Assembly (NCBI RefSeq): GCF_000020485.1
Contig: NC_011899.1
Coordinates: 2,426,501-2,490,500 of the forward strand
DNA from: Halothermothrix orenii H 168
GTDB taxonomy: Bacteria; Bacillota; Halanaerobiia; Halanaerobiales; Halothermotrichaceae
Length of the DNA stretch: 64,000 bases
Direction of reading: 5' to 3'
This document shows positions 41,558 to 49,930 of the stretch, piece after piece; the first letter of the stretch is position 1; each line of letters begins with the position of its first letter. Both the position numbers and the translations under genes were made by a program. Under the pieces are notes generated by a model. The model saw nothing but the letters and a program-made list of their open reading frames with translations. It searched no databases and had not been told where the DNA came from.

Positions 41558-43432
41558 CTAAAACAGAGTTAATTCCCCACCTTCACTACCCACATCAATA
41601 TTCAGATCCGAAAGCTCTTCACTGGCCGTTTTTCTTTCCAGATAACTGGTAAATTCATTAACAAGGTCATTTAACCTGTCATTACTCCCTTTTTGGTTAT
41701 TTAATTTAAACCCAATCAGGTACCCATTTTTAAATTTATCCACCTCTTCTTTTACTTCTTTAAAATAAGCAATTATTTTTTGCCCATCTTCTTTCAAGGC
41801 AAAAGCATTTTTTATGTTTCCATTTACTTCTGCAACTTCTTTCACCAGTACCAGCACAGCAGAACGAAAATCCTCAACCGTACTGCCAATCAGTTTAATT
41901 GAAAGCTTAAGTTCTTCCTCTGACTCCTCAATAATCTGGATTGCTTTTCTAATACTCTCTATATTACCGTTTGCTAAATTCAGAAATTGACCATATTCAT
42001 CTTCCAGTTCATTTTTTAAATCTGTATATATCCTGTTATTCCTGTTGCTAGTGTTAATAACATCATCAATAGCTTTTTCTATAGCCCCAGTAAAAATATT
42101 TCTATTTTCCATTTTAGTAAATTCAATTTTCGCCAGGAGTTTAATTTTACAAAACCAGTCACTGATAGTAATAATCTCATTAAATCCATTCTCAATACCA
42201 TCCATATTGTTAAAAAAACCACTACTTCCATCAACCAGCTTAAGGTATTCTTCTAAAAGGCATGATAGTTTCCTGTTAAGGCGGGGAATAAAATCCATAA
42301 GTTTGTGAAAAATAAAACTTATTTTTGATGTCATCCCCCCACTTTCTAAGTCACTTATACTAAAAAAAAGGTCTGGGGAATTATTCTCCATTAACCTTTC
42401 GAGTCGCTTTTCCATGTTTTCAAGCCTGTTCTGAATGGCAAACAGGGAATCATATAACTGGTTTATAATGTTATCCATCAATTTCTGCCCGAGTCCAGAT
42501 ACATCAGTTAAAAAAGTTAATACGTCAAATACTTTTTCTATTTCGACAGGGTCTGTTAAATCAGCTTTTTTTAAATAACTTACTTCCTTCCTTGTTTTTC
42601 CAATAATTTTAATCAAGTTTTCAACATTCTGTCTTATAATGTCCTGATTCTGAAGAAGAATTATTATATCATAAACAGGATTGATAGCTTTATTTATACT
42701 ATCAGTTACTTCTTTTAATTTTTCTGATATATCATAAAGGGCATTAAATATATTATTAAAAATACTTTCAAGTTTATTACGGTAATCTAAAGCAATTTTT
42801 TCTTCCTCTGAAACCAGTTGTTTAATACCGGTTGTAAAATTACCATGCCAGTTATGAAGCGATTTAATATTGTTCTCAATTACCCGATATCTATCTTTTA
42901 TCTTTTGTGACAGGTTATTTATCTCATCAGAAATAACTTTAAAACCCGCCCCATTGTTACCCGATTTAAAGGCAACAATATTTGCATTAATTGATAATAT
43001 ATGAAGCTGATTAAGAACAGACTCTAGCTCCTTAATTAATTGCAGAACCTGTAAAATTCTGGCCTGCTCATCATTACTATTATTTAGTAAAAAACCTTCC
43101 AGCATGCTCGATATCTCATCTCTAGCTGAAAGTGAACTATAAACCTGTTCAATTTTTGTTTTAAAGTCATTGACAACCCTGGTTACCTTACTAAAATTAT
43201 GTTCACTATTATTTTCAATAAAAAAATCTGTGAGTGACTCCATTTCTTTGGCTGTATTATCAACCTTTTCTTCTAATAAAGGTAACCTGTCAGAAATTTG
43301 GCCATAAAGAAACCCGGTATGTTCAATCATACCATTCAGGACCTCAATACTATTTTTAAAAACACAATCCAGCCAGTCCACTAATTCTATTACTCTTCCT
43401 TTAACATTTTTTGACTGTATTACTTCCTGCAA
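41558..43432 (-). CDS. Soluble MCP-like protein with a CheZ-like DxxxQ motif
   Basis: Protein of 624 aa, entirely helical and without membrane segments, first gene of the che operon (TTG start, GAGGGG ten bases before). Residues 136-195 are a degenerate MCP hairpin: 'LNQLHILSINANIVAFKSG' and 'GAGFKVISDEINNLSQKIK' match the conserved tip [25 protein letters not shown] with many replaced residues. Residues 259-275 read 'LLQNQDIIRQNVENLI', resembling the CheZ active-site helix (Q-D-L-T-G-Q; Asp and Gln four apart), here Asp264 and Gln268. The C-terminus ends 'GGELTLF'. It may be a cytoplasmic adaptor or the missing CheY-P phosphatase; this is inference. Confidence 0.8.
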   Translation of the reverse strand: MQEVIQSKNVKGRVIELVDWLDCVFKNSIEVLNGMIEHTGFLYGQISDRLPLLEEKVDNTAKEMESLTDFFIENNSEHNFSKVTRVVNDFKTKIEQVYSSLSARDEISSMLEGFLLNNSNDEQARILQVLQLIKELESVLNQLHILSINANIVAFKSGNNGAGFKVISDEINNLSQKIKDRYRVIENNIKSLHNWHGNFTTGIKQLVSEEEKIALDYRNKLESIFNNIFNALYDISEKLKEVTDSINKAINPVYDIIILLQNQDIIRQNVENLIKIIGKTRKEVSYLKKADLTDPVEIEKVFDVLTFLTDVSGLGQKLMDNIINQLYDSLFAIQNRLENMEKRLERLMENNSPDLFFSISDLESGGMTSKISFIFHKLMDFIPRLNRKLSCLLEEYLKLVDGSSGFFNNMDGIENGFNEIITISDWFCKIKLLAKIEFTKMENRNIFTGAIEKAIDDVINTSNRNNRIYTDLKNELEDEYGQFLNLANGNIESIRKAIQIIEESEEELKLSIKLIGSTVEDFRSAVLVLVKEVAEVNGNIKNAFALKEDGQKIIAYFKEVKEEVDKFKNGYLIGFKLNNQKGSNDRLNDLVNEFTSYLERKTASEELSDLNIDVGSEGGELTLF

Positions 43433-43550
43433 TATAGAACCACCCCTCTCTCAGGGTAATAAATAACAGTATTTACTTGCTCCGTCATTTTTATGCAATT
43501 AACCTATTTACTATAAATATTAATATATTAATTCAAATATTTAATTATAA

Positions 43551-43871
43551 ATTTCGCAAAAGGTATATTATGTAAATTATATTTTAATATTTTTACATTT
43601 TAAGTTACTAATAAAATTATTATATATTTTTTGTAATATATGCTAAGGAAATAAATATTTAATTTATATACTTTAAGGTAAAATTTTAATAACAATAATA
43701 GGGCCAAAGTCCTAATGAATTCAGTCAAATATATAAAAATGCAGGATTTTACTGATTTATGTAGAACACACTGTATGTAATAGTTTAAATTAAATATAAA
43801 ATATTGTATTATGGGTATATGATGATATCGTGGTAAGAATTTACTGGAATAAAATATACCTTTTGCGAAAT
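43551..43871. repeat. MITE-like segment with 19-bp perfect terminal inverted repeats
   Basis: ATTTCGCAAAAGGTATATT at 43551-43569 is the exact reverse complement of AATATACCTTTTGCGAAAT at 43853-43871, and weaker complementarity continues outward. The 283-bp interior is AT-rich and non-coding. No target-site duplication could be fixed by eye. Confidence 0.55.
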
Positions 43872-44011
43872 ATAATAAAATTTTTTACATTATTTCCAGG
43901 ACATAAGTTGGGTTTTTTAAGACCTGGAAAAACCCGTCACGCCATTTTTGTCTAAAGCTAAAGCCAGATCAATAAACATTATAAAAATACTTGTAAAGCT
44001 AGCATACCAAT

Positions 44012-44045
44012 AAAAAAAAAGAGGGGATATCCCCTCTTTTTTTAG
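44012..44045. terminator. Bidirectional terminator downstream of cysC
   Basis: The palindrome GAGGGGATATCCCCTC (44021-44036) is flanked by A9 on the left and T7 on the right, so it can terminate in either direction. It ends the sat-cysC transcript on the minus strand. Confidence 0.85.
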
Positions 44046-44107
44046 TGTATAATTTATTTTATTTTAATACTGGTCTCACCTTTATTTTTTATGTTGTCTT
44101 GCCTACA

Positions 44108-44665
44108 TTAACCTGCCAGAACATCCTCAGGCAAATTTATATAACCCTTCTCTTCAAGGTATTCAATTACCTTACTCGCACTTTCTTCCACAGTTTCTTT
44201 GTCGGTCCTCAGTTCCAGATCTGGATTTTGTGGTGGTTCGTAAGGATCGGAAATGCCTGTAAAGTTATCAATTTCCCCGGCCCTGGCTTTGGCATACAGC
44301 CCTTTAACATCCCTGTCCTCACAGACTTCCAGGGGAGCATTAACATAAACCTCAATGAATTCACCTATTATTTCCCTGGCTGTCTGGCGGGCCTTACGGT
44401 AAGGCGAAATAAATGAACACAGGGTAATGATATCATTCTGGGTAAGTAATTTAGCTACAAAACTGTTTCTTCTGATGTTTTCATCCCTGTCTTCCTTGGT
44501 AAATCCTAAATCCCTGGTTAAATGCTGACGGACAATATCACCATCAAGCCTCTGGACATAATAGCCTTTTTCTTTTAATTGCCTTTCTACTTCTCTGGCA
44601 ACAGTGGTTTTACCGGCCCCGCTTAAACCGGTAAACCAGACAGTTACTCCCTTTTGATTTCGCAT
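44108..44665 (-). CDS. cysC: Adenylylsulfate (APS) kinase CysC
   Basis: Protein of 185 aa. It has Walker A 'TGLSGAGKTTVAREV', the APS-binding region 'RLDGDIVRQHLTRDLGFTKE' and 'DRDENIRRNSFVAKLL', and a lid 'CEDRDVKGLYAKARAGEIDN'. It phosphorylates APS to PAPS with ATP. AAGGAGG lies before the ATG. It follows sat by 170 bases and ends at a strong terminator. No PAPS reductase is in the window, so the PAPS may feed sulfation rather than assimilation. Confidence 0.96.
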   Translation of the reverse strand: MRNQKGVTVWFTGLSGAGKTTVAREVERQLKEKGYYVQRLDGDIVRQHLTRDLGFTKEDRDENIRRNSFVAKLLTQNDIITLCSFISPYRKARQTAREIIGEFIEVYVNAPLEVCEDRDVKGLYAKARAGEIDNFTGISDPYEPPQNPDLELRTDKETVEESASKVIEYLEEKGYINLPEDVLAG

Positions 44666-44810
44666 TATTACTTCCTCCTTTATTAAATCCTTTCTAAATT
44701 AACTGAGTTATATTGATCATAATCGGTTATTCAATGTAACCGGCTATAATTAAAAGTTTATAAATAAAATTAAATTTACAAAAATAGTTTTTTTAAAGAT
44801 AAAGAAAACT

Positions 44811-44847
44811 AGTTTTTTATTGCTGCATGAGTTATTTATTGCTGCAT
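44811..44847. repeat. 19-bp-period tandem duplication spanning the sat stop codon
   Basis: AGTTWTTTATTGCTGCAT occurs at 44811-44828 and 44830-44847 (17 of 18 identical). The right copy contains the sat stop codon (44836-44838) and its last codons; the left copy is a displaced duplicate beyond the stop. Confidence 0.75.
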
Positions 44848-45987
44848 GCCCTGAATTAAAACCTCAGCCACTTCAGGACGGGTCATTTCCTTTGGAGGTT
44901 TTTTACCCTCCCTGAGGAGCTTTCTAACCCTGGTTCCACTCAAGAAGATGTGGTCATCGGCGGAATGAGGACAGGTCTTGCCACTGGCCATGCCGCCACA
45001 TTTTTTGCAGTAAAAAGAATATTCAAATTTGAGGGGGGTAATCCCGATCTCTTCAGGGTCAAATTCATCAAAAATCTTCTGGGCATCATATGTACCATAA
45101 TAATCCCCAACCCCGGCATGGTCACGCCCCACAATAAAATGGGTACAACCATAATTTTTTCGGCACAGGGCATGGAATATAGCTTCCCTGGGGCCGGCAT
45201 AATGCATCGCAGCCGGGAAAACAACCATCATGGTCCGGTCACGGGGATAGAATTTATCCAGCACAACTTCATAGCTCTTAATCCTGATATCGGCAGGAAT
45301 ATCACTGGCCTTGGTCCTTCCCACAAGAGGACTTAAGAAAAGGCCGTCAACCGTCTCCAGGGCACATTTCTGTAAGTATTCATGAGCCCGGTGAATGGGG
45401 TTTCTGGTCTGGAAACCAACTACCGTTTGCCATCCTTTTTCCTTTATTTTCTCCCTGGTTTCGGCAGGTGTCAGTCGGTAATTATTAAAGTCATCATACT
45501 TAAGCCTGTTAATGAGGCTTATCTTACCACCCAATAATATTTCATCCCGTTTATAGACATTTTTGACACCCGGGTGTTCTTCCTCAGTGGTTCCATAGAC
45601 CAGTTCTGCTTCCCGTTCCGGGTCACAGGTATATTTCTCTTCCAGATGCAGGATAGCATATAGCTCATCATCTTCCTCAAAGTATAAACCAACATCCTGG
45701 CCCTCTTTGAGGTTATCAGCTTCCTCCCTGGTCACCCCCAGAACCTCTGGAATACTCCAGACAGTTCCATCAGCCAGGCGCATCTCTTCAACTACCCGGT
45801 TATAGTCTTCACTGGTTAGAAAACCCTCAAGGGGGCTAAAGAGGCCAGTCGCGATATTATCTACCGCGGTAAGCTCATCCCGGTTTAACATAATCCGGGG
45901 CATCTCTCCAGCTTTTTTTATAAGTTCTTCCCGCTTTGCCCCTTCTACGATTCTATTTACCAGTTTACCTCCATGTGGTTTAATCAC
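44836..45987 (-). CDS. sat: Sulfate adenylyltransferase Sat
   Basis: Protein of 383 aa. ATP sulfurylase makes APS from ATP and sulfate. It has an N-terminal PUA-like domain ('[20 protein letters not shown]'), the catalytic '[20 protein letters not shown]', '[22 protein letters not shown]', '[15 protein letters not shown]' and a Cys pair region '[18 protein letters not shown]' that may bind zinc. The start is a GTG at 45987 with GGAGG seven bases before. A strong promoter containing a palindrome lies upstream (46050-46078). Confidence 0.96.
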   Translation of the reverse strand: MIKPHGGKLVNRIVEGAKREELIKKAGEMPRIMLNRDELTAVDNIATGLFSPLEGFLTSEDYNRVVEEMRLADGTVWSIPEVLGVTREEADNLKEGQDVGLYFEEDDELYAILHLEEKYTCDPEREAELVYGTTEEEHPGVKNVYKRDEILLGGKISLINRLKYDDFNNYRLTPAETREKIKEKGWQTVVGFQTRNPIHRAHEYLQKCALETVDGLFLSPLVGRTKASDIPADIRIKSYEVVLDKFYPRDRTMMVVFPAAMHYAGPREAIFHALCRKNYGCTHFIVGRDHAGVGDYYGTYDAQKIFDEFDPEEIGITPLKFEYSFYCKKCGGMASGKTCPHSADDHIFLSGTRVRKLLREGKKPPKEMTRPEVAEVLIQGMQQ

Positions 45988-46049
45988 TAAAATTCCTCCC
46001 TGTTTCTAAAAATTTTTATATAACAGTATATTATTTTTATTTCTACACT

Positions 46050-46078
46050 ATTATAACACTCTTATAAGAGGGTTTCAA
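46050..46078 (-). promoter_or_regulatory. sat promoter with a palindrome in the spacer
   Basis: On the minus strand TTGAAA (46078-46073) and TATAAT (46055-46050) are exactly 17 bases apart. The spacer contains the perfect 12-bp palindrome CTCTTATAAGAG (46059-46070), an ideal position for a repressor operator. The binding protein is unknown. Confidence 0.75.
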
Positions 46079-46151
46079 CAGATTCAACCCCCTTATTAAT
46101 GGTTCAAGAATTTGTGGCATCACTTTTCCAGCCACCGTGTATATCACCTCA

Positions 46152-46217
46152 TCAAACAGGACATCCCGGGCAGTAAAGTCCCTGTTTATCACAATCATGA
46201 CAGTCCGCATATTTCAT
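46152..46217 (-). CDS. Possible 21-aa Cys-rich micro-ORF or gene remnant
   Basis: ATG at 46217 opens MKYADCHDCDKQGLYCPGCP plus V, then stop. Four cysteines in two CxxC pairs would suit a metal site. The frame stays open upstream to about 46256 with protein-like content (P-S-F-W-E-K-F-A-E-V-K-Y-G-S) but no start or SD. It may be the last part of a decayed gene rather than a functional peptide. Confidence 0.25.
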   Translation of the reverse strand: MKYADCHDCDKQGLYCPGCPV

Positions 46218-46294
46218 CGATCCATATTTAACTTCGGCAAATTTCTCCCAAAAAGAAGGGATTTTTTAGTTTTATGACGAAATAAATAGTAGAA

Positions 46295-46337
46295 ATATGC
46301 AAATATTTTAATTTGTTATATATGCAAACGTTTTAAT
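46295..46337. repeat. Two 18-bp direct repeats upstream of an MCP gene
   Basis: ATATGCAAAYRTTTTAAT occurs at 46295-46312 and 46320-46337 (16 of 18 identical), 25 bases apart and 27 bases before the TTG start of the MCP. The spacing is suitable for regulator binding on nearly the same DNA face. Confidence 0.55.
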
Positions 46338-46363
46338 AGACTAATTTAAAGGAGGGGGTTTAT

Positions 46364-48625
46364 TTGTTTATCAAACTTCCCCGGCTGGGGCTATTGGGGA
46401 AATTATTATTTATGGTTATCACTATCACCGTTGTTTCTATCGTCATCTCCACCCTTATAACCTTTACCAGTATGCAGAACTCCATAGAGAATATTCATTT
46501 TAATAAACTCAAGAATATTAGGACTATAAAAAAGAATCAGATAGAAGATTTCTTCAGAGAAAGGCTTAACAATATAAATATTCTGAGTAAATCAGTTGCC
46601 GTTCAGGAGGGATTATCAAAGCTCAACTCCTCTTTCATCTACATAGGACTAAATTCCAGCAATTATAAAAAAGTAGCTGAAAACTATAGCCCCTTTCTGG
46701 AGAACTATGTAGAAAAATACGGTTATGCTGACCTTATGTTGATTAACAAAAAGGGGGATATTATCTACTCCGTTGCCGGAAGGAAAGACCTGGGAACCAA
46801 CCTGATTAAAGGCCCCTACAGCAAGACCAACCTGGGACGAATTTTTGAGAAAGCCCTGAAAAATCAGGTCCTGTCCGATTATGAACTATACGGCCCCTTA
46901 AATGCACCGGCCTGCTTTGTCGCCGCCCCTGTTAAAGACAACTGGGGAAATGTCAAGGGAATTGTAGCCCTGGAGCTTTCTGATAAAAAAATAGATGCCA
47001 TTATGGGAGAAACTACTGGTCTCGGCAAAACCGGGGAAACCTACCTGGTTGGCAGTGATCAGTTAATGAGGTCCAACTCCAGGTTTGTTAAGGAAAATAC
47101 CATGTTAAAGACAAAGATTGATACCGAGGCCGTCGGACTGGCCCTCAAGGGAAAAGAAGGGGAAAGAATTATTGAGGGTCCTCGAGGACATAGGGTATTA
47201 AGCTCTTTTGCCCCCCTGAATATTAAGGGGCTTAACTGGGTTATCGTAGCTGAAATCAAGGAAAGTGAGGTCTTTGGCGGAATTAGAGACCAGGCAGAAA
47301 AAATAGTATGGTTTACCCTGATATTTGTGGCTATCGTTATTGTTGTTGTTTATTTCTTCTCCCGACAGTATACCTCACCAATCAAGAAATTTAATGACCT
47401 CTTTTCCCGGCTGGCCCGGGGGGACTTATCGGTTCAATACCCCATTAAAAACATCAACTGTTCAGAGGTTATCAACTGTGACCAGGAAGACTGTCCTGAC
47501 TATAACCAGGATAATGTTTCCTGCTGGTTGGATGTTGGTAGTTTTGCCCCTGATTTCGGTGAAGAAATTACATGCCAGCAAATTCTAAAAGGTAAGTATA
47601 AAACATGTGAGGAATGTAAAGTGTACCGGATGGCCAATACAGATGAAATGTCTACCCTGGGAGGGCTTTTTAATAAACTTGTCAGTAATCTAAGGGAAAT
47701 GATCGGCCAGGTAGTATGGGTTTCAAAGAAAATGGCTTCTGCCAGCGAAGACCTCTCATCATCAGGTGAAGACCTGGCCCGGACCGCTGAACAGGTCAGT
47801 ATCTCCATCCAGAATGTGGCCGCTGATGCCGACAGGGAAGCCTCCCAGATAAATAATGGCAGGAACAATGTTGACTCACTGGTAGACCAGATTAAAGGAG
47901 TAGTAGATTTGTCTGAAAAGATGAATACCCAGGCTGAAAATGTTATGGATAATATAAAAGACGGTAATAATTATATCTCAACATCAGTTGAAAAAATAAC
48001 CAATGTTAAAGATAATTCAAGAGAGATTGCATCTACCATTAACTCCCTGGGGAAAATGTCCCGTGAAATTGGTAATATAATTGAACTAATAGATGGTATT
48101 GCTGCCCAGACCAATTTGCTTGCCCTCAATGCTGCTATTGAGGCAGCCAGGGCCGGTCAGGCAGGCCAGGGTTTCAGTGTGGTCGCCGATGAAATCAGGC
48201 AACTGGCTGAAGAATCCTCAAAGGCCACCGAACAGATTGCCACCCTTATCAATGATATCCAGGGTAGTGTTGAAGATGCTGTCACTAAAATGGATGATAC
48301 CGAAAATGCCGTCGACGAAAGTGTTAATATCATAGAAAAGACCGGTAATTCCTTTAATGAAATAAACAGTGCTGCTACCAATTTAAGCTCCCTGATTAAG
48401 GGGATTACAGAACGGGCCAGCCTTATGGCCGAAGATAGTGACCAGGTCGAAAGGGTAATCGATAATATTGCTGAAGTCAGTGAACAGGTGGCCGGTAATG
48501 CCGAAGAGGTTTCAGCCTCCAGTGAAGAACAGATAGCCGCCACCGAAGAGATAGCAGCCTCGGCCCGGGAACTGGCCAGCATGGCAGAAGAACTCTCACA
48601 GGCCGTTAATCGCTTTAAGTTATAA
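46364..48625 (+). CDS. Methyl-accepting chemotaxis protein with Cys-rich HAMP insert
   Basis: Protein of 753 aa starting at a TTG (46364) with GGAGG eight bases upstream. TM1 spans about 14-36, a Cache-type sensor follows (about 45-305, with '[20 protein letters not shown]' and '[18 protein letters not shown]'), and TM2 is about 313-333. HAMP begins '[18 protein letters not shown]' and resumes '[19 protein letters not shown]'. Between the two halves lie seven cysteines (366, 372, 377, 387, 404, 415, 418) in a CW-type module. The signalling tip is '[20 protein letters not shown]'. The cysteine cluster may bind metal and sense redox state. It is monocistronic and divergent from sat. Confidence 0.94.
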   Translation: MFIKLPRLGLLGKLLFMVITITVVSIVISTLITFTSMQNSIENIHFNKLKNIRTIKKNQIEDFFRERLNNINILSKSVAVQEGLSKLNSSFIYIGLNSSNYKKVAENYSPFLENYVEKYGYADLMLINKKGDIIYSVAGRKDLGTNLIKGPYSKTNLGRIFEKALKNQVLSDYELYGPLNAPACFVAAPVKDNWGNVKGIVALELSDKKIDAIMGETTGLGKTGETYLVGSDQLMRSNSRFVKENTMLKTKIDTEAVGLALKGKEGERIIEGPRGHRVLSSFAPLNIKGLNWVIVAEIKESEVFGGIRDQAEKIVWFTLIFVAIVIVVVYFFSRQYTSPIKKFNDLFSRLARGDLSVQYPIKNINCSEVINCDQEDCPDYNQDNVSCWLDVGSFAPDFGEEITCQQILKGKYKTCEECKVYRMANTDEMSTLGGLFNKLVSNLREMIGQVVWVSKKMASASEDLSSSGEDLARTAEQVSISIQNVAADADREASQINNGRNNVDSLVDQIKGVVDLSEKMNTQAENVMDNIKDGNNYISTSVEKITNVKDNSREIASTINSLGKMSREIGNIIELIDGIAAQTNLLALNAAIEAARAGQAGQGFSVVADEIRQLAEESSKATEQIATLINDIQGSVEDAVTKMDDTENAVDESVNIIEKTGNSFNEINSAATNLSSLIKGITERASLMAEDSDQVERVIDNIAEVSEQVAGNAEEVSASSEEQIAATEEIAASARELASMAEELSQAVNRFKL

Positions 48626-48648
48626 GATATTTAAGTTATAAGATATTT
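48617..48648. repeat. 16-bp tandem duplication spanning the MCP stop codon
   Basis: AAGTTATAAGATATTT is perfectly duplicated at 48617-48632 and 48633-48648. The first copy contains the final Lys-Leu codons and the TAA stop (48623-48625). Confidence 0.85.
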
Positions 48649-48758
48649 AAATAATTTAAGATATCTTTAATTTACAAGATAAATTATAAATTTATTATCC
48701 GTTAAAGAAATTAAGTGGCCAAGTAATTTAAATGATAGAACTTTTCTATAAGGACAAA

Positions 48759-48864
48759 TAAAACTCTCCACATTAAGCCAGGATAATTTCAGGGTTCTTA
48801 TAAAACCTCTTATCCCTTAACCTGACTTTAAACCGTTGTACCTTAACCAATGTGGAGAGTTTTT
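48759..48864. ncRNA. Long 16-bp-stem structured element, terminator or small RNA
   Basis: TAAAACTCTCCACATT-type bases at 48759-48774 pair with AATGTGGAGAGTTTTT at 48849-48864, closing a 74-base interior that can fold further (GGTTCTTATAAAACC; AGGATAA with TTATCCC). T-tracts follow on the plus strand. It lies between convergent genes (MCP and PfkB kinase), so it may terminate both. The large interior is unusual for a simple terminator. Confidence 0.5.
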
Positions 48865-48906
48865 CCTTCCTGCCCTTTTTTAATTCTGGAATAACAGTTC
48901 ATATGT

Positions 48907-49851
48907 TTACATCTTCTGTTGTGATTTAATAAATTCATCTAATTCCGGAACAGTCCTGGTCCCCTCCATGGGACCTTTTGTAGTTACAGCAAGAGCCCCG
49001 GCAGCACTGGCATACCGTAAGGCCTTTTCAAACCCCTTCCCGTTAACCAGGCTTGCTATCAAGGCCCCGTCATATGTATCCCCTGCCCCGGTAGGATCAA
49101 CCTCCTCTACCTTAAAGGGTTTTAATGTATACGTAACTTCATCAGTATAAACCTTACTGCCCCTTCTACCCTTTTTGACAGCAATTATTTCAACACCTTT
49201 ATTCCTTAAATACTGAATGGCCTCTTCTTCTCTGTCATACCCGGTTACAAACTTAAGCTCCTCTTCCCCGGGTAAAAATATATAACACTGATCCAGGATT
49301 CTATCAAACAGGTCCTTAATCTCCTTATCCTGAAGGAGCTCCTTTCTGACGTTGGGGTCAAAGGATATCCTTACCCCTTTTTCAGATGCTATGTCCAGGG
49401 CTTTACCTATGGCCTTTCGTATAGACTTATTAAATAGGGAACAGCCCATCAAATGAAGGTATTTACAATCTTCAAAGTATCCTTCATCAATATCATCTTC
49501 ACTTATATAGCCAGGGGCGGCTTCTTTTAAGTGAAAAATAAATTCCCGGTCACCATTATCCATATAGGTAACAAAAGCAACACCGGTAGTATGTTCGTCT
49601 GAAACAGCGAGATAACTGGTATCAACCCCATCCTTTTCAAGCCTTTTCTGGTTGAGGTATCCAAAATCATCATTACCTACTTTTGATATTATCCCACAGC
49701 TAACTCCCATTTTGGCGACCTGATCAATAAATATGGCCGGAGCTCCGCTGGGAAATGGCCCGACAAACTCCCCGGGCTCAGAAAACTTCTGGTTAATCTC
49801 CCTGGCCATTACTTCAACAAGGACTTCACCAATGGTTATTACTTCAGGCAT
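48907..49851 (-). CDS. PfkB-family sugar kinase
   Basis: Protein of 314 aa. Ribokinase/PfkB signatures are 'FPSGAPAIFIDQVAKMGVSC' near the N-terminus and 'VEEVDPTGAGDTYDGALIAS' with the catalytic Asp near the C-terminus. It phosphorylates a sugar or sugar acid. It is the last gene of the RbsBAC-type transporter set, 79 bases after the permease, so it probably phosphorylates the imported sugar. The G-x-P-x-N substrate details do not let me choose between ribose, fructose, 2-keto-3-deoxygluconate or others. Confidence 0.9.
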   Translation of the reverse strand: MPEVITIGEVLVEVMAREINQKFSEPGEFVGPFPSGAPAIFIDQVAKMGVSCGIISKVGNDDFGYLNQKRLEKDGVDTSYLAVSDEHTTGVAFVTYMDNGDREFIFHLKEAAPGYISEDDIDEGYFEDCKYLHLMGCSLFNKSIRKAIGKALDIASEKGVRISFDPNVRKELLQDKEIKDLFDRILDQCYIFLPGEEELKFVTGYDREEEAIQYLRNKGVEIIAVKKGRRGSKVYTDEVTYTLKPFKVEEVDPTGAGDTYDGALIASLVNGKGFEKALRYASAAGALAVTTKGPMEGTRTVPELDEFIKSQQKM

Positions 49852-49930
49852 GTAAACCCCCCTCTAGTGGTGTTCTCCCGAATCTCTTAATATCAGTTTC
49901 CTGTTTAAGTTTCTCTCTTTTTTATATTGT

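Larger units (their letters stand above)
43433..44107. other. 675-base AT-rich intergenic region with a long inverted repeat
   Basis: No ORF was recognised. A 19-bp perfect inverted repeat (43551-43569 and 43853-43871) bounds about 320 bp, which could be a degenerate MITE-like element. Further on are a conserved-looking 'GCAGGATTTTACTGATTTATGTAGAA'-type stretch (about 43741-43767) and a bidirectional terminator (44012-44045). The che operon promoter must lie near 43440-43550. Confidence 0.45.
45988..46363. other. 376-base region between divergent sat and MCP genes
   Basis: It holds the sat promoter with an embedded palindrome, a short Cys-rich reading frame (46152-46217) and two direct repeats before the MCP start (46295-46337). 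Confidence 0.5.

Noticed and set aside
43741-43770. GCAGGATTTTACTGATTTATGTAGAA stretch as part of a cyclic-di-GMP or other riboswitch
   Set aside because: It faintly recalls repeated leader sequences seen in some Clostridia, but the conserved riboswitch cores are absent and no downstream plus-strand gene follows.
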